This document shows, one piece after another, positions 43,552 to 52,344 of a DNA stretch of 64,000 nt. The DNA comes from Acidobacteriota bacterium (GTDB lineage Bacteria; Acidobacteriota; Terriglobia; Acidiferrales; UBA7541). Under the pieces are notes generated by a model, which saw nothing but the letters and a program-made list of their open reading frames with translations, was not told where the DNA came from and did no database searches. The position numbers and the translations under genes are program-made. The DNA is taken from positions 62,001 to 126,000 of the forward strand of contig QHYZ01000052.1 in assembly GCA_003225295.1 (NCBI GenBank). The letters run 5' to 3'. Each line of letters opens with the position of its first letter. Within the stretch, counting starts at the first letter, position 1.

Positions 43552-45564
43552 ATGAAAACACTAGCAGCACTCACACTATCGATGTTTCTCGTTTGCGGAA
43601 CTGCTTTGGCCGATTCACGGAAAGACTCCGATGCGCAACCTGCCAAGGCTCAGCCGGCGAAGCCCAAGAACTCCGATGCAGCCATCGCGGCACAGCTCGA
43701 AGAGCTCCGCCAGACATTGCAGTCGCAGCAGGAGCAGCTGCAGATGCTGAAGGAGGAGCTCGTCAAGCGCGACCGCCAGATCGACGAAGCACGCGAAGCG
43801 GCAGCGGCGGCCAATGCCCGTGCGAGCCAAGCGAGCGCCAAAGCGACCGAGGCCGTGAATACCAGCGCCGAAGTGAAGTCCACCGCAGTTTCGCTCCATT
43901 CCACGGTCAGCGATTTGAAGGCCGGCAGCGAAGTCCTCAAGACCACCGGGGCCAAGGAACAAGCCGACGCTCAGAAACCTATGGAGGAAGGTCCTTCCAC
44001 GATCCGCTACAAGGGTGTCAACCTCACTCCCGGCGGTTTCATCGCCGCGGAAACCGTTTATCGCCAGCGCGCGGAGAGTGCCGACATCAACACGCAGCTT
44101 GCCGGCATCCCCTACCCCGGCAACGCGCTGAGTAAAGTTTCGGAGAACGCTTTCACCGCTCGCCAGACCCGCGCCACTGTGCTGGCCGAGTCGAAGGTCG
44201 GCACCGCCAAGCTTACCGGGTATTTCGAGATGGACTTCCTCGGCGCCGGCACGACCTCCAACAATCGTCAGAGCAACAGCTACGTTTTCAGGCAGCGCCA
44301 ATTGTGGGCGCAAGCTGCCTTCGACGGTGGTTTCTCCATCACCGGCGGCCAGATGTGGAGTCTCGCCACTGAAAACAGAAAGGGAATTCAAAACCGCGGG
44401 GAAGCCTTGCCCATGATGATCGACCCGCAATACGTTGTTGGTTTTACCTGGCAGCGTGCCTATGGCCTCCGTGTGGCTGAGAGTCTCCTCAATAACAAGC
44501 TAACGTTCGGCGCTTCGATCGAGGGCCCACAAACAACCCTGGGCGGCCGCGGTTTCTCTACCTTCACTACCGCCGCTGGTGCTACTTCGCAGAATTTTTG
44601 GTTTGCTGCTCCTGGCAATGGCGGCGGGCTCTACAATGGATTTGATGCCACCGGATACGCACAGAACAGGGCTCCCGACGTCGTCTTCAAGGCGGCCCTG
44701 GATCCCGGCTGGGGTCACTACGAAGTCTTCGGAATCGTCAGCCAGTTGCGCGCCCGCATTTATCCCTGCGCGGTCGTGAGTGACGTCGCGCCGGGGACCG
44801 TAGTTGGCACGACTACCTATAGCGGCCCGCAAATCGGTTGCGCGGCGGCTCCCGGCGCGGTATCACCCACTGCGGCTGGCGCGTTCAATGATTCCCGCAC
44901 CGGCGGCGGTGGCGGAGCAAGCTTGCGCGTACCGCTTTTCTCCAAGAAGGTCGAAATCGGCGCCAAGGGTGTGTATGGCGACGGCATCGGCCGCTTCGGT
45001 TCCTCGCAGCTCGCCGATGCGACCGCGCGTCCCGACGGTACGCTCGCTCCCATTCGCACCGGGCACGGCCTGGGCATCGTGGAGTTCCACCCCAGCGCCA
45101 AGCTGGACATTTACGCTTACGGGGGCGCGGAGTATGCCGCTCGCGCCGCCTACACTGGGTATGCCAGTGTGAGAGCCACGACCACGACAGTCGCTCCTGC
45201 CGGTGGTGGTAATGTGACCACGACCACAGCCGTCTCGCGTTCCGTGACCGGTATCGGCGGCTACGGCAATCCAGCCGCGAACAATTCGCTTTGCAGCGCG
45301 GAGAATCCTCCGGCAACCCAACTCGCACCGAGCGGCGGCGGAACCTGCGCCGGTGACCCCCGCATCGTCATCGAAGGCACGCTCGGTTTCTGGCACAAGG
45401 TTTACCAGGGTTCCAAGGGCGGCTTCCGCTGGGGTTTGACGTACTCCTACTTGACCAAGACAGGCTGGTCCGGGAGTGGGGGTCTAGCAGCCGGTAGTGC
45501 GGGGATTTCACCCAAGGCCGTTAACAACATGGTGTTCACCTCTTTCCGCTATTACCTGCCGTAG
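43552..45564 (+). CDS. Outer-membrane porin with N-terminal coiled coil, likely phosphate-regulated
   Basis: 670 residues, signal peptide MKTLAALTLSMFLVCGTALA. Residues about 40-100 are a heptad-type coiled coil (QLEELRQTLQSQQEQLQMLKEELVKRDRQIDEAREAAAAANAR), which would reach through the periplasm or trimerise. From about 145 the sequence is a beta-barrel: GVNLTPGGFIAAETVYRQR, KLTGYFEMDFLGAGTTSNNRQSNSYVFRQRQLWAQ, NKLTFGASIEGPQTT, and C-terminal NNMVFTSFRYYLP. The ARQTRATVLAES...GYFEMDF wording resembles DcaP-type and OprP-like barrels. Placed between a Pho-box-like element and the pst operon, it probably admits phosphate or phosphorylated substrates (inference). Confidence 0.8.
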   Translation: MKTLAALTLSMFLVCGTALADSRKDSDAQPAKAQPAKPKNSDAAIAAQLEELRQTLQSQQEQLQMLKEELVKRDRQIDEAREAAAAANARASQASAKATEAVNTSAEVKSTAVSLHSTVSDLKAGSEVLKTTGAKEQADAQKPMEEGPSTIRYKGVNLTPGGFIAAETVYRQRAESADINTQLAGIPYPGNALSKVSENAFTARQTRATVLAESKVGTAKLTGYFEMDFLGAGTTSNNRQSNSYVFRQRQLWAQAAFDGGFSITGGQMWSLATENRKGIQNRGEALPMMIDPQYVVGFTWQRAYGLRVAESLLNNKLTFGASIEGPQTTLGGRGFSTFTTAAGATSQNFWFAAPGNGGGLYNGFDATGYAQNRAPDVVFKAALDPGWGHYEVFGIVSQLRARIYPCAVVSDVAPGTVVGTTTYSGPQIGCAAAPGAVSPTAAGAFNDSRTGGGGGASLRVPLFSKKVEIGAKGVYGDGIGRFGSSQLADATARPDGTLAPIRTGHGLGIVEFHPSAKLDIYAYGGAEYAARAAYTGYASVRATTTTVAPAGGGNVTTTTAVSRSVTGIGGYGNPAANNSLCSAENPPATQLAPSGGGTCAGDPRIVIEGTLGFWHKVYQGSKGGFRWGLTYSYLTKTGWSGSGGLAAGSAGISPKAVNNMVFTSFRYYLP

Positions 45565-45607
45565 TTCTCCGGCGGGCAATCGGCGGTCGTCCCTCCCCTG
45601 GGGACGG

Positions 45608-45642
45608 AAAAGGGCAGTTCTTCACGGAGCTGCCCTTTTTTT
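45608..45642 (+). terminator. Rho-independent terminator after porin
   Basis: AAAAGGGCAG (45608-45617) pairs with CTGCCCTTTT (45630-45639) around a 12-base loop and runs into a T-rich stretch (seven T's from 45636). Strong intrinsic terminator. Separates the porin from the pst operon. Confidence 0.9.
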
Positions 45643-45732
45643 CTTTCCCGTTCTTTGTAGCGCCGTAAATCCCACATGTGAAGTAGCTTAGACGCGCTTG
45701 TTCTCTATAAACAGCGGTCCATTCAAGCAACT

Positions 45733-45775
45733 ATGAACCGTTTGTAACAATGTCGTAACAATCGCCGGGCATACT
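45733..45775 (+). promoter_or_regulatory. Putative Pho box and -10 upstream of pstS
   Basis: ATGAACC (45733), GTAACAA (45744) and GTAACAA (45755) at exact 11-bp period with 4-bp spacers; the last two are identical. CATACT (45770-45775), 8 bp past the last repeat, fits a -10 box, the placement expected where PhoB replaces the -35 contact. pstS starts 46 bp further on. Best of the four sites. Confidence 0.65.
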
Positions 45776-45821
45776 TTCGATTTCCGAGGGAGAAGACAAA
45801 TAGTTCAGACGGAGATGAAGC

Positions 45822-46850
45822 ATGAAGCGAATCACCGGATTGCTCTTGGTAGTTCTCGCCGTCGCTGGTGTGCTATGCGCTGACAGCGCGCTGTCGATCA
45901 CCGGGGCCGGCGCGACATTTCCCTATCCCATGTATTCCAAGTGGTTTGACGAATACCACAAGAAGAACGTCCATCTGGAGATCAATTACCAATCGATCGG
46001 CTCTGGCGGCGGCATCAAGCAGGTCACCGAAGGCACCGTGGATTTCGGCGCTACCGATGGCCCCATGAACGACGATCAGCTCAAGGCTTTTCAGGATAAG
46101 CACGGATTCGGCATCCTGCACTTTCCCACCGTGCTGGGCGCTGACGTACCGTCCTACAACATTCCCGGCGTTTCTGCCGAACTCAATTTCACGCCAGAAG
46201 CAATCTCCGGTATTTTCTTGGGCAAGATTACAAAATGGAACGATCCTGCGATTGCCGGCGCCAACAAAGGCGTGAGCCTTCCCGCGAACGATATCGTCGT
46301 GGTGCACCGGTCGGAAGGCAGTGGCACAACCTACATCTGGACCGACTATCTTTCGAAGATCAGCGATGAATGGAAAACCAAAGTCGGCAAGGGCGCGTCC
46401 GTCAACTGGCCCGTGGGCCTAGGTCAAAAAGGCAATGAAGGCGTGGCCGGCATGATTAAGCAGACTCCCAATTCTTTCGGCTACATTGAGTTGGTCTACG
46501 CGATCCAAAACAACATGGCTTACGGTCGCGTGAAAAACTCGTCTGGCGCCTTCATCAAGGCAGACCTTGCCAGCTTGACTGCCGCGGCAGCTGCCGCAGC
46601 AAAAAACATGCCGGACGATTTCCGCGTTTCCATTACGGACGCTCCGGGCAAGACGGCCTACCCCATCTCCAGCTTTACATGGCTGCTTGTTCCAGCTAAG
46701 TTTTCCGACGCCACTAAGCGCGACGCCATCAAAGGATTCGTTAAGTGGATGCTCGCGGACGGTCAGAACTACACTGAGGCCCTGTCCTACGCGAAGCTTC
46801 CCAAGGAAGTCGTCGCCAAGGAAATGAAGGCGCTCAACAACGTCCAGTAA
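45822..46850 (+). CDS. pstS: Phosphate ABC transporter, substrate-binding protein
   Basis: 342 residues; signal peptide about 1-20, no lipobox Cys at the cleavage site (ends VLCADSALS), although a Cys at residue 19 leaves a lipoprotein form possible. Family motifs: ITGAGATFPYPMYSKWFDEY, INYQSIGSGGGIKQVTEGTVDFGATDGPM (phosphate-binding loops), TVLGADVPSYNIPG, IFLGKITKWNDPAI, VVHRSEGSGTTYIWTDYLSKI (RSxxSGTT phosphate loop) and NSFGYIELVYA. Binds inorganic phosphate in the periplasm for PstCAB. First gene of the pst operon. Confidence 0.97.
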   Translation: MKRITGLLLVVLAVAGVLCADSALSITGAGATFPYPMYSKWFDEYHKKNVHLEINYQSIGSGGGIKQVTEGTVDFGATDGPMNDDQLKAFQDKHGFGILHFPTVLGADVPSYNIPGVSAELNFTPEAISGIFLGKITKWNDPAIAGANKGVSLPANDIVVVHRSEGSGTTYIWTDYLSKISDEWKTKVGKGASVNWPVGLGQKGNEGVAGMIKQTPNSFGYIELVYAIQNNMAYGRVKNSSGAFIKADLASLTAAAAAAAKNMPDDFRVSITDAPGKTAYPISSFTWLLVPAKFSDATKRDAIKGFVKWMLADGQNYTEALSYAKLPKEVVAKEMKALNNVQ

Positions 46851-46851
46851 C

Positions 46852-47841
46852 GTGGCAACCACGACTACCACCGTTCCGAGTGCGGGCCCCGTCGCGGGCT
46901 TGCGCTCGTTTCTTTTCCGGCTCCGCGAAGGCGATGAAATCGCCCGGATGATCACCTTTTTGTTCGCCGCCTCCGTCGTTCTGGTCACCTTGTTGCTCGT
47001 TTTCGTATTGTGGCAAGGCTCCGTTCTCCCGCGCCACAAGTTCGGCTTCAATTTTTTCCACACCTCGGTATGGGACCCCATTTTCGATCAGTTTGGCGCG
47101 CTGCCCTTCATTTACGGCACGCTGGTCACCTCCGCGGTGTCGCTGTTCGTGGCCGTACCGCTAGGCATCGGCGCCGCCATTTTTCTTGCGGAATTGGCCC
47201 CCGCTAGGGTTTCTGACACTCTCGAATTCTTCATCGATCTTCTGGCCGCCGTTCCCAGCGTCATCTACGGTGTCCTCGGCGTCTTCATCGTCGTGCCCTT
47301 GATGCGCTCGTATATTCAGCCGGCACTCCAAAACACGCTGGGGTTTTTGCCGCTCTTTAAGGGCCCGGCGTATGGCATTGGGTTTCTGACCGCCGGCCTT
47401 GTCCTCGCCATCATGGTCATCCCCTATATTATTTCCGTCTCGCGTGAAGTGCTGCTAGCCGTGCCGCGCGATCAGCGCGAAGCAGCGCTTTCTCTCGGCT
47501 CCACGCGCTGGGAATCAACTTGGCAGGTGGTCGTTCCCTTCGCCCGCCCGGGGATCCTTGGCTCTATCTTCCTGGCCCTCGCGCGTGCCCTCGGCGAAAC
47601 CATGGCCGTCACCATGGTCATCGGCAATACGCCCATCATCAGCGCTTCTCTTTTTTCTCCCGGCTATTCCATCGCTGCCGTCATCGCCAACGAGCTCACC
47701 GAAGCTACCAGCAATCTGCATTATCAATCCCTCATTGAATTGGGACTCGCGCTTTTTCTTTTGACGTTCATTCTCAACGGGCTCGCTCGCCTGCTGATTG
47801 TGGCTACTTCGCAGCGTGGCCGTGCCATGGGGCACACATGA
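46852..47841 (+). CDS. pstC: Phosphate ABC transporter permease PstC
   Basis: 329 residues; GTG start one base after the pstS stop. Six membrane segments, the first at about 36-60 (MITFLFAASVVLVTLLLVFVLW). The EAA loop reads EVLLAVPRDQREAALSLGSTRWESTWQVVVPFARPGILGSI, which contacts PstB. IYGTLVTSAVSLFVAVPLGIGAAIFLAELAP and DLLAAVPSVIYGVLGVFIVVP are typical of PstC. Works as heterodimer with PstA, whose start overlaps its stop by 4 bp. Confidence 0.95.
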   Translation: MATTTTTVPSAGPVAGLRSFLFRLREGDEIARMITFLFAASVVLVTLLLVFVLWQGSVLPRHKFGFNFFHTSVWDPIFDQFGALPFIYGTLVTSAVSLFVAVPLGIGAAIFLAELAPARVSDTLEFFIDLLAAVPSVIYGVLGVFIVVPLMRSYIQPALQNTLGFLPLFKGPAYGIGFLTAGLVLAIMVIPYIISVSREVLLAVPRDQREAALSLGSTRWESTWQVVVPFARPGILGSIFLALARALGETMAVTMVIGNTPIISASLFSPGYSIAAVIANELTEATSNLHYQSLIELGLALFLLTFILNGLARLLIVATSQRGRAMGHT

Positions 47842-48689
47842 GCCCTGGTTTGCGCTGGCGTAAGTTTGTGAGCGGCTTCATGCTGACCATGACCGGGCTG
47901 TGTGCCTTGGTTTCTGTATCCGTGCTCTTCCTCATCCTTGGCTACCTCGTCTATCACGGCGGAACATCGATCAGCTGGAATTTCTTTACCAAGCTGCCCG
48001 CGCCCGTCGGCGAATCCGGCGGAGGCATGGCCAACGCCATCGTCGGCAGCGGGAAGCTGCTTCTGCTCGCTACCCTCTTCGGCGTTCCCGTCGGATTCTT
48101 AGGTGCCATTTATCTTGCCGAATTCAGCGGCGGCACCACCGCCTTCGTCGTGCGTTATGCCGCCGACTTGCTGAATGGCGTCCCTTCCATCGTCATCGGC
48201 ATGTTTGCCTACAGTCTTGCCGTCCTGCCGTTCAAGCATTTCTCCACGCTTGCCGGTGGTTTCGCCCTCGGACTGATGATGATTCCCATCACCCTGCGCA
48301 GTACCGAAGAGTTTCTTCGCTCTGTGCCCAACGCCTTGCGCGAAGCCTCCATGGCCCTGGGCGCCAGCAAGTGGAAAACCATTACCTCGGTCATCGTGCC
48401 CGCGGCTTATCGCGGCATTCTCACCGCCATTCTGCTGGCCTTCGCTCGTGTCGCCGGTGAAACGGCGCCGCTCCTCTTTACTGCTCTCGGCAATAGCTTC
48501 TGGAGCCCTGGCTGGCACCAGCCCACCGCTTCTTTGCCGGTCATGATCTTTACTTATGCCATCGCTCCGTACGATGATTGGCATCGTCAGGCCTGGGCCG
48601 CAGGGCTCGTCCTGCTCGGTTTGATTTTGGTCATTAACATCGTCGCCCGGGCGATTCTTTCCCGGGGCATGGCGGTTCCGAGGTCTTAA
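47838..48689 (+). CDS. pstA: Phosphate ABC transporter permease PstA
   Basis: 283 residues, ATGA overlap with pstC. Six membrane segments. PstA hallmarks: ISWNFFTKLPAPVGESGGGMANAIVGS, FGVPVGFLGAIYLAEFSGG, DLLNGVPSIVIGMFAYSLAV, and the EAA loop EEFLRSVPNALREASMALGASKWKTITSVIVPAAYRGIL. Then RVAGETAPLLFTALGNSFWS. Ends three bases before pstB. Confidence 0.95.
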   Translation: MSPGLRWRKFVSGFMLTMTGLCALVSVSVLFLILGYLVYHGGTSISWNFFTKLPAPVGESGGGMANAIVGSGKLLLLATLFGVPVGFLGAIYLAEFSGGTTAFVVRYAADLLNGVPSIVIGMFAYSLAVLPFKHFSTLAGGFALGLMMIPITLRSTEEFLRSVPNALREASMALGASKWKTITSVIVPAAYRGILTAILLAFARVAGETAPLLFTALGNSFWSPGWHQPTASLPVMIFTYAIAPYDDWHRQAWAAGLVLLGLILVINIVARAILSRGMAVPRS

Positions 48690-48692
48690 CCC

Positions 48693-49520
48693 ATGCACGC
48701 TTCTGTGAGGCCAGCTTTGTCCGTGAACCTACCCCCCATCGCGACCAGTCCGGCGGCGCGAGAGACGTCGGCGGTCCTCTCCATGCGCATGACCATTTCC
48801 AAGGTCAATTTCTTTTACGGCAGCAAGCAGACTCTCTTCGATGTCAGCATGGGCATCGCCACCAACAAGGTCACCTCTCTCATTGGTCCCTCCGGCTGTG
48901 GCAAGTCCACCCTGCTGCGCACCCTGAATCGCATGTACGAGATCGTGCGCGGCGCCCGCCTGGAAGGCGAAATTCTTCTCGATGGCCAGAACATCCTTAC
49001 GCAGGACGTTACTTCGTATCGCCGCCGCGTCGGCATGGTTTTTCAGCGCCCCAATCCTTTCCCCAAGTCCATTTTCGACAACGTTGCCTACGGTCTGCGG
49101 ATTAATGGCTCGAAAGCCCCGATCTCCGAAGCGGTCGAAAAAAGCCTGCGCCACGCCGCCCTCTGGGAGGAAGTGAAAGACCACCTCCACAAGTCCGCCT
49201 ACGAACTTTCCGGCGGCCAGCAGCAGCGCCTGTGTATCGCCCGCGCTCTCGCCGTCGAGCCCGAAGTGCTTCTTCTCGACGAACCCTGTTCGGCGCTGGA
49301 CCCCATCAGCACCGCCAAAATCGAAGAGCTGCTCGTCCAATTGAAGGATCTTTGCACCATCGTGACCGTGACCCACAACATGCAGCAGGCCGCGCGCATC
49401 AGCGACTTCACCGCCTTCCTGCTCACTGGTCAGCTCATCGAGTTCAGCCCCACGCCGCAGCTCTTCACCACGCCGGGCGACTCCCGCACGGAGGCTTACA
49501 TCACCGGCCGCTTCGGCTGA
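48693..49520 (+). CDS. pstB: Phosphate ABC transporter ATPase PstB
   Basis: 275 residues. Walker [13 protein letters not shown]-loop [21 protein letters not shown], signature [35 protein letters not shown] (Walker B with catalytic Glu), H-loop [14 protein letters not shown], and the PstB ending [18 protein letters not shown]. Powers phosphate uptake through PstCA. The first 30 residues before [14 protein letters not shown] are extra; an internal start at about 48783 (MRMTISK) is an alternative. Confidence 0.96.
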   Translation: MHASVRPALSVNLPPIATSPAARETSAVLSMRMTISKVNFFYGSKQTLFDVSMGIATNKVTSLIGPSGCGKSTLLRTLNRMYEIVRGARLEGEILLDGQNILTQDVTSYRRRVGMVFQRPNPFPKSIFDNVAYGLRINGSKAPISEAVEKSLRHAALWEEVKDHLHKSAYELSGGQQQRLCIARALAVEPEVLLLDEPCSALDPISTAKIEELLVQLKDLCTIVTVTHNMQQAARISDFTAFLLTGQLIEFSPTPQLFTTPGDSRTEAYITGRFG

Positions 49521-49534
49521 CACCTTATTTGCTC

Positions 49535-49564
49535 CGTCATTTCGAGCGCAGCGAGAAATCTCTC
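49535..49564. repeat. Dispersed CGTCATTTCGAGCGCAGCGA-type repeat
   Basis: CGTCATTTCGAGCGCAGCGA followed by GAAATCTCTC, in the gap between pstB and the second phoU. It is an imperfect palindrome (ATTTC...GAAAT). Near-identical short elements are scattered through intergenic regions of many bacterial genomes. Only one copy lies in this window. Confidence 0.6.
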
Positions 49565-49603
49565 TTCGTTTTGGTGTAAGTTAGTCGTGAGGGGAAGGGG
49601 TTC

Positions 49604-50269
49604 ATGGAACGCCATTTCGAAAAAGACCTGAACGAGATGAAAGAGCGCCTCCTGTGGATGGGCAGCCTCGCGGAGCGCGCTGTCCACCAGTCCGTTCACG
49701 CCGTTCTGGAATCCGATGAACGGCTCGCCAAGCGCGTCCTCGAGGAAGAAGACGCCATCAACGAGCTGCAGTTGGAAGTCGACGATCGCGTCGTTCAGCT
49801 TCTTGCCCTGCACCAGCTGATGGCCGTCGATCTCCGCTTCGTGTTGGCGGTCTCGCGCATCAATAACGATCTCGAGCGCATCGGCGACCAGGCCGTCAAC
49901 ATCGCCGAGGGAGCCCTGCGCATCCTCCGACACCCGCGGGTGAAGCCCTACGTCGATCTGCCGCGCATGAGCGAGCTCACCGAAGAGATGGTTCGCAATG
50001 CCCTCAATGCCGTGGTCCGCCGCGACGTGGAACTGGCCCAGAGCGTCCTGGCCACCGACGATCAGGTGGACCACTACCGCGACCAGATTTTCCGTGAATT
50101 GCTCACCTACATGATGGGTGATTCCAGCGTCATCTTTCCCGCTTTCGAATTGATCCTGGTCGCCAAGAACCTCGAGCGCATCGGCGACCACGCCACCAAC
50201 ATCGCCGAGGACGTCATCTATCTCGTCCAAGGCCAAGATGTCCGCCACCCCACGGTCGACCGCCGCTAG
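49604..50269 (+). CDS. phoU: PhoU-family phosphate signalling protein (second copy)
   Basis: 221 residues, normal PhoU length, with AGGGGAAGGGG just upstream. Two PhoU repeats: MERHFEKDLNEMKERLLWMGSLAERAVHQSVHAV...FVLAVSRINNDLERIGDQAVNIAEGA and the second ending LILVAKNLERIGDHATNIAEDVIYLVQGQDVRHP. Both copies of the acidic metal motif (LERIGDQ and LERIGDH) are intact. Last gene of pstSCAB-phoU, as in E. coli, so it is the likelier functional orthologue of PhoU; the copy at 36.6 kb is a paralogue. Confidence 0.95.
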   Translation: MERHFEKDLNEMKERLLWMGSLAERAVHQSVHAVLESDERLAKRVLEEEDAINELQLEVDDRVVQLLALHQLMAVDLRFVLAVSRINNDLERIGDQAVNIAEGALRILRHPRVKPYVDLPRMSELTEEMVRNALNAVVRRDVELAQSVLATDDQVDHYRDQIFRELLTYMMGDSSVIFPAFELILVAKNLERIGDHATNIAEDVIYLVQGQDVRHPTVDRR

Positions 50270-50518
50270 CGCTACTCGATTTTTTGCCGGGCGCATGGCC
50301 CGAAAGACGCCAGGTGTCTCGTTTCGCCAGCTGAAAATGGCACTCTGGTCTGGTGCGGCATGCATTGGACCGCAAGAGAAAACTTCCCCGCATCAGGCGC
50401 GAGTCGTGGTTGGACCAAGCTTCGGCCCCCCCTTTCGCGGTGTGGTCATTTCTTATTCAGGGATCGGACTAACGGAACTGTGGTTCACACTTGAGAACGA
50501 CTGATCCGCCCATTCTTA

Positions 50519-52246
50519 TCAAGGGCTCGCTGAAAGAAGACGCAGGCCTCCGGCGTTGAACAGCCCAAGAAGTGTCAGCACGGCCATCACGGAGATGGCC
50601 ATGCCCAAGGTACGATCCGGGGTACGCACCAACTTTGCCGTGATGCGCTCGGTTCCGGGAGACAGCCGCAGGATCATCTGGCCGCTGGTCTCCGCGTGCT
50701 CTGGTGTCACGGACTTGCCGTTCACCTCCACAAGCCACGACGGGTAATTCAGCAGTCGCAGCGCCACTCGCACCGGCTCACGCGATGTCACTTCGAATTC
50801 TCTTTCCTCTGCCGTCCATCGCACGATACGGACCTCTGCTTTTGGCGCCCTTGCTAGTGATTCTTCAGCTGGCAGAACCTGCAGGCGAGGCGCCTTTTCC
50901 GGCAAGTTGTAATGATCGTCGCCCACCGGATCGTATTCGTCCGTACCTTCAAAGCCCTGGTCGTTGGCCATCGCTTCCTTCAGAACCGGGATGTCCTCGG
51001 AATCCCACCACGCACTCGGAACCAGAAAAGACGCCGTTCCACCGATAACCACGATCACTGCCAGGCCCCCGATGCACCCCGCGCGCCGAGGTGGTATCCC
51101 AGCCGCAAGAAAATAAGCGTAGGGCACCGCCAGGATGGCCATCCATCTCCACGGAAACTGCACGAATCGCAGCTTCGGAAGGTACTCCCAAAAAACCGAA
51201 CTGGGGCGAATCATCAGCATGGTCGGCGCCGCGGAGAGCAGCAGCAGCACGCGCCACAGTTTCCTGGTCTCCTCTCTTGGTTGTTCGAGAGCCGTTCCTC
51301 GGTGCGCCGCAATCCCCGCGATCCCGGTCATCACGATGAGCAGAATGGCCACGCTCGAGGCGATCCAATTGAACACGTTGTGTTCCGGATCGTTGATCAT
51401 GGTAAAGAGAAAGTTGTCCGAGGGTTGCAAGCCCGACGAAAGCGCCTGCGCGATATTCACCCAGCGTTGCTCATAAGCCGCGGGCAAAATGTAAAAGCCC
51501 GTCAATCCAAAGCCCAGCGCCAATCCGCCCGCGCCGCGCCACAGCCGCCACCACGATCTTTCGGTTATCGCCGCCCAGGCAAAAACAAGCGCCATGCTGT
51601 AACTGGCCAACACCCCGGCAGGCGCGTTCGACAGCCACACCGCCGCGAACACCACCGCGAAGAAGGCCATGGCCCGCGGCCGAGAACCCCGGCGATCTTC
51701 CACCAACCCGCATAGTTCGAGCGATGCCAGCACCAAGAGCGGCATCAGCGCGCACGAGAGTTGCTCCGCGAAGTCACTGCGCATGTAAACGATCAGCAGC
51801 GCATACGGATTTGCGGCATAACACGCTGCTCCAACGAGTGCCGCGCTCACCGGCACAAATCGTCGCGCTAAGGCAAACGAACAAACTCCCGCCATTGTCT
51901 GGGCCATGACGATGAAGACTCCCGGCACGGCATTCCAGGGAAGCACAAAACTCAGCGCCGCCCCCAGCATCCACGACAGCGGCGGATAAAAGACAAACCG
52001 TGGCTCGCCGAACCCGTGGTTGGCCCACTCCGCCCATCGCGGGAAGAGGATCCCCTCTCTCCATTGTCCCGCGACGTCCAGCCATGAGGCCGCGTGAAAC
52101 CCAAAGTCGTGCCCCGAAGCACTCCCCAGCCAGAAAAATGGCGCAATCACCAGCAATGAGGTCGTTAGCGAAACGCCCAGCGCGAGCAGCCATCCGCGAC
52201 CTGCGACTGCCTTCCTCTTGATGGGCTCTTCCGCGGGGAATGTCAT
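50519..52246 (-). CDS. Multi-spanning membrane protein, PTPS-related/GT-C-like
   Basis: 575 residues with about 10-12 predicted membrane segments and a C-terminal beta-rich part. Resembles the 6-pyruvoyl-tetrahydropterin-synthase-related membrane family: GHDFGFHAASWLDVAGQWREGILFPRWAEWANHGFGEPRFVFYPPLSWMLGA is its first-loop signature, with acidic and aromatic residues as in GT-C glycosyltransferases and YfhO-like proteins. After the helices, PKAEVRIVRWTAEEREFEVTSREPVRVALRLLNYPSWLVEVNGKSV suggests a periplasmic beta-sandwich, then one last helix. Possibly transfers sugars from a lipid carrier; substrate unknown. Divergent from the ABC importer. Confidence 0.7.
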   Translation of the reverse strand: MTFPAEEPIKRKAVAGRGWLLALGVSLTTSLLVIAPFFWLGSASGHDFGFHAASWLDVAGQWREGILFPRWAEWANHGFGEPRFVFYPPLSWMLGAALSFVLPWNAVPGVFIVMAQTMAGVCSFALARRFVPVSAALVGAACYAANPYALLIVYMRSDFAEQLSCALMPLLVLASLELCGLVEDRRGSRPRAMAFFAVVFAAVWLSNAPAGVLASYSMALVFAWAAITERSWWRLWRGAGGLALGFGLTGFYILPAAYEQRWVNIAQALSSGLQPSDNFLFTMINDPEHNVFNWIASSVAILLIVMTGIAGIAAHRGTALEQPREETRKLWRVLLLLSAAPTMLMIRPSSVFWEYLPKLRFVQFPWRWMAILAVPYAYFLAAGIPPRRAGCIGGLAVIVVIGGTASFLVPSAWWDSEDIPVLKEAMANDQGFEGTDEYDPVGDDHYNLPEKAPRLQVLPAEESLARAPKAEVRIVRWTAEEREFEVTSREPVRVALRLLNYPSWLVEVNGKSVTPEHAETSGQMILRLSPGTERITAKLVRTPDRTLGMAISVMAVLTLLGLFNAGGLRLLSASP

Positions 52247-52344
52247 GCCGTGTTCATGCCTTGTAACCGCTCAGGAAAACCACCGCCGAGTCTCATCCGA
52301 GAGGTGTGCGCCCACGCGGCAGTTGAGCGATAATACACGCGCTC

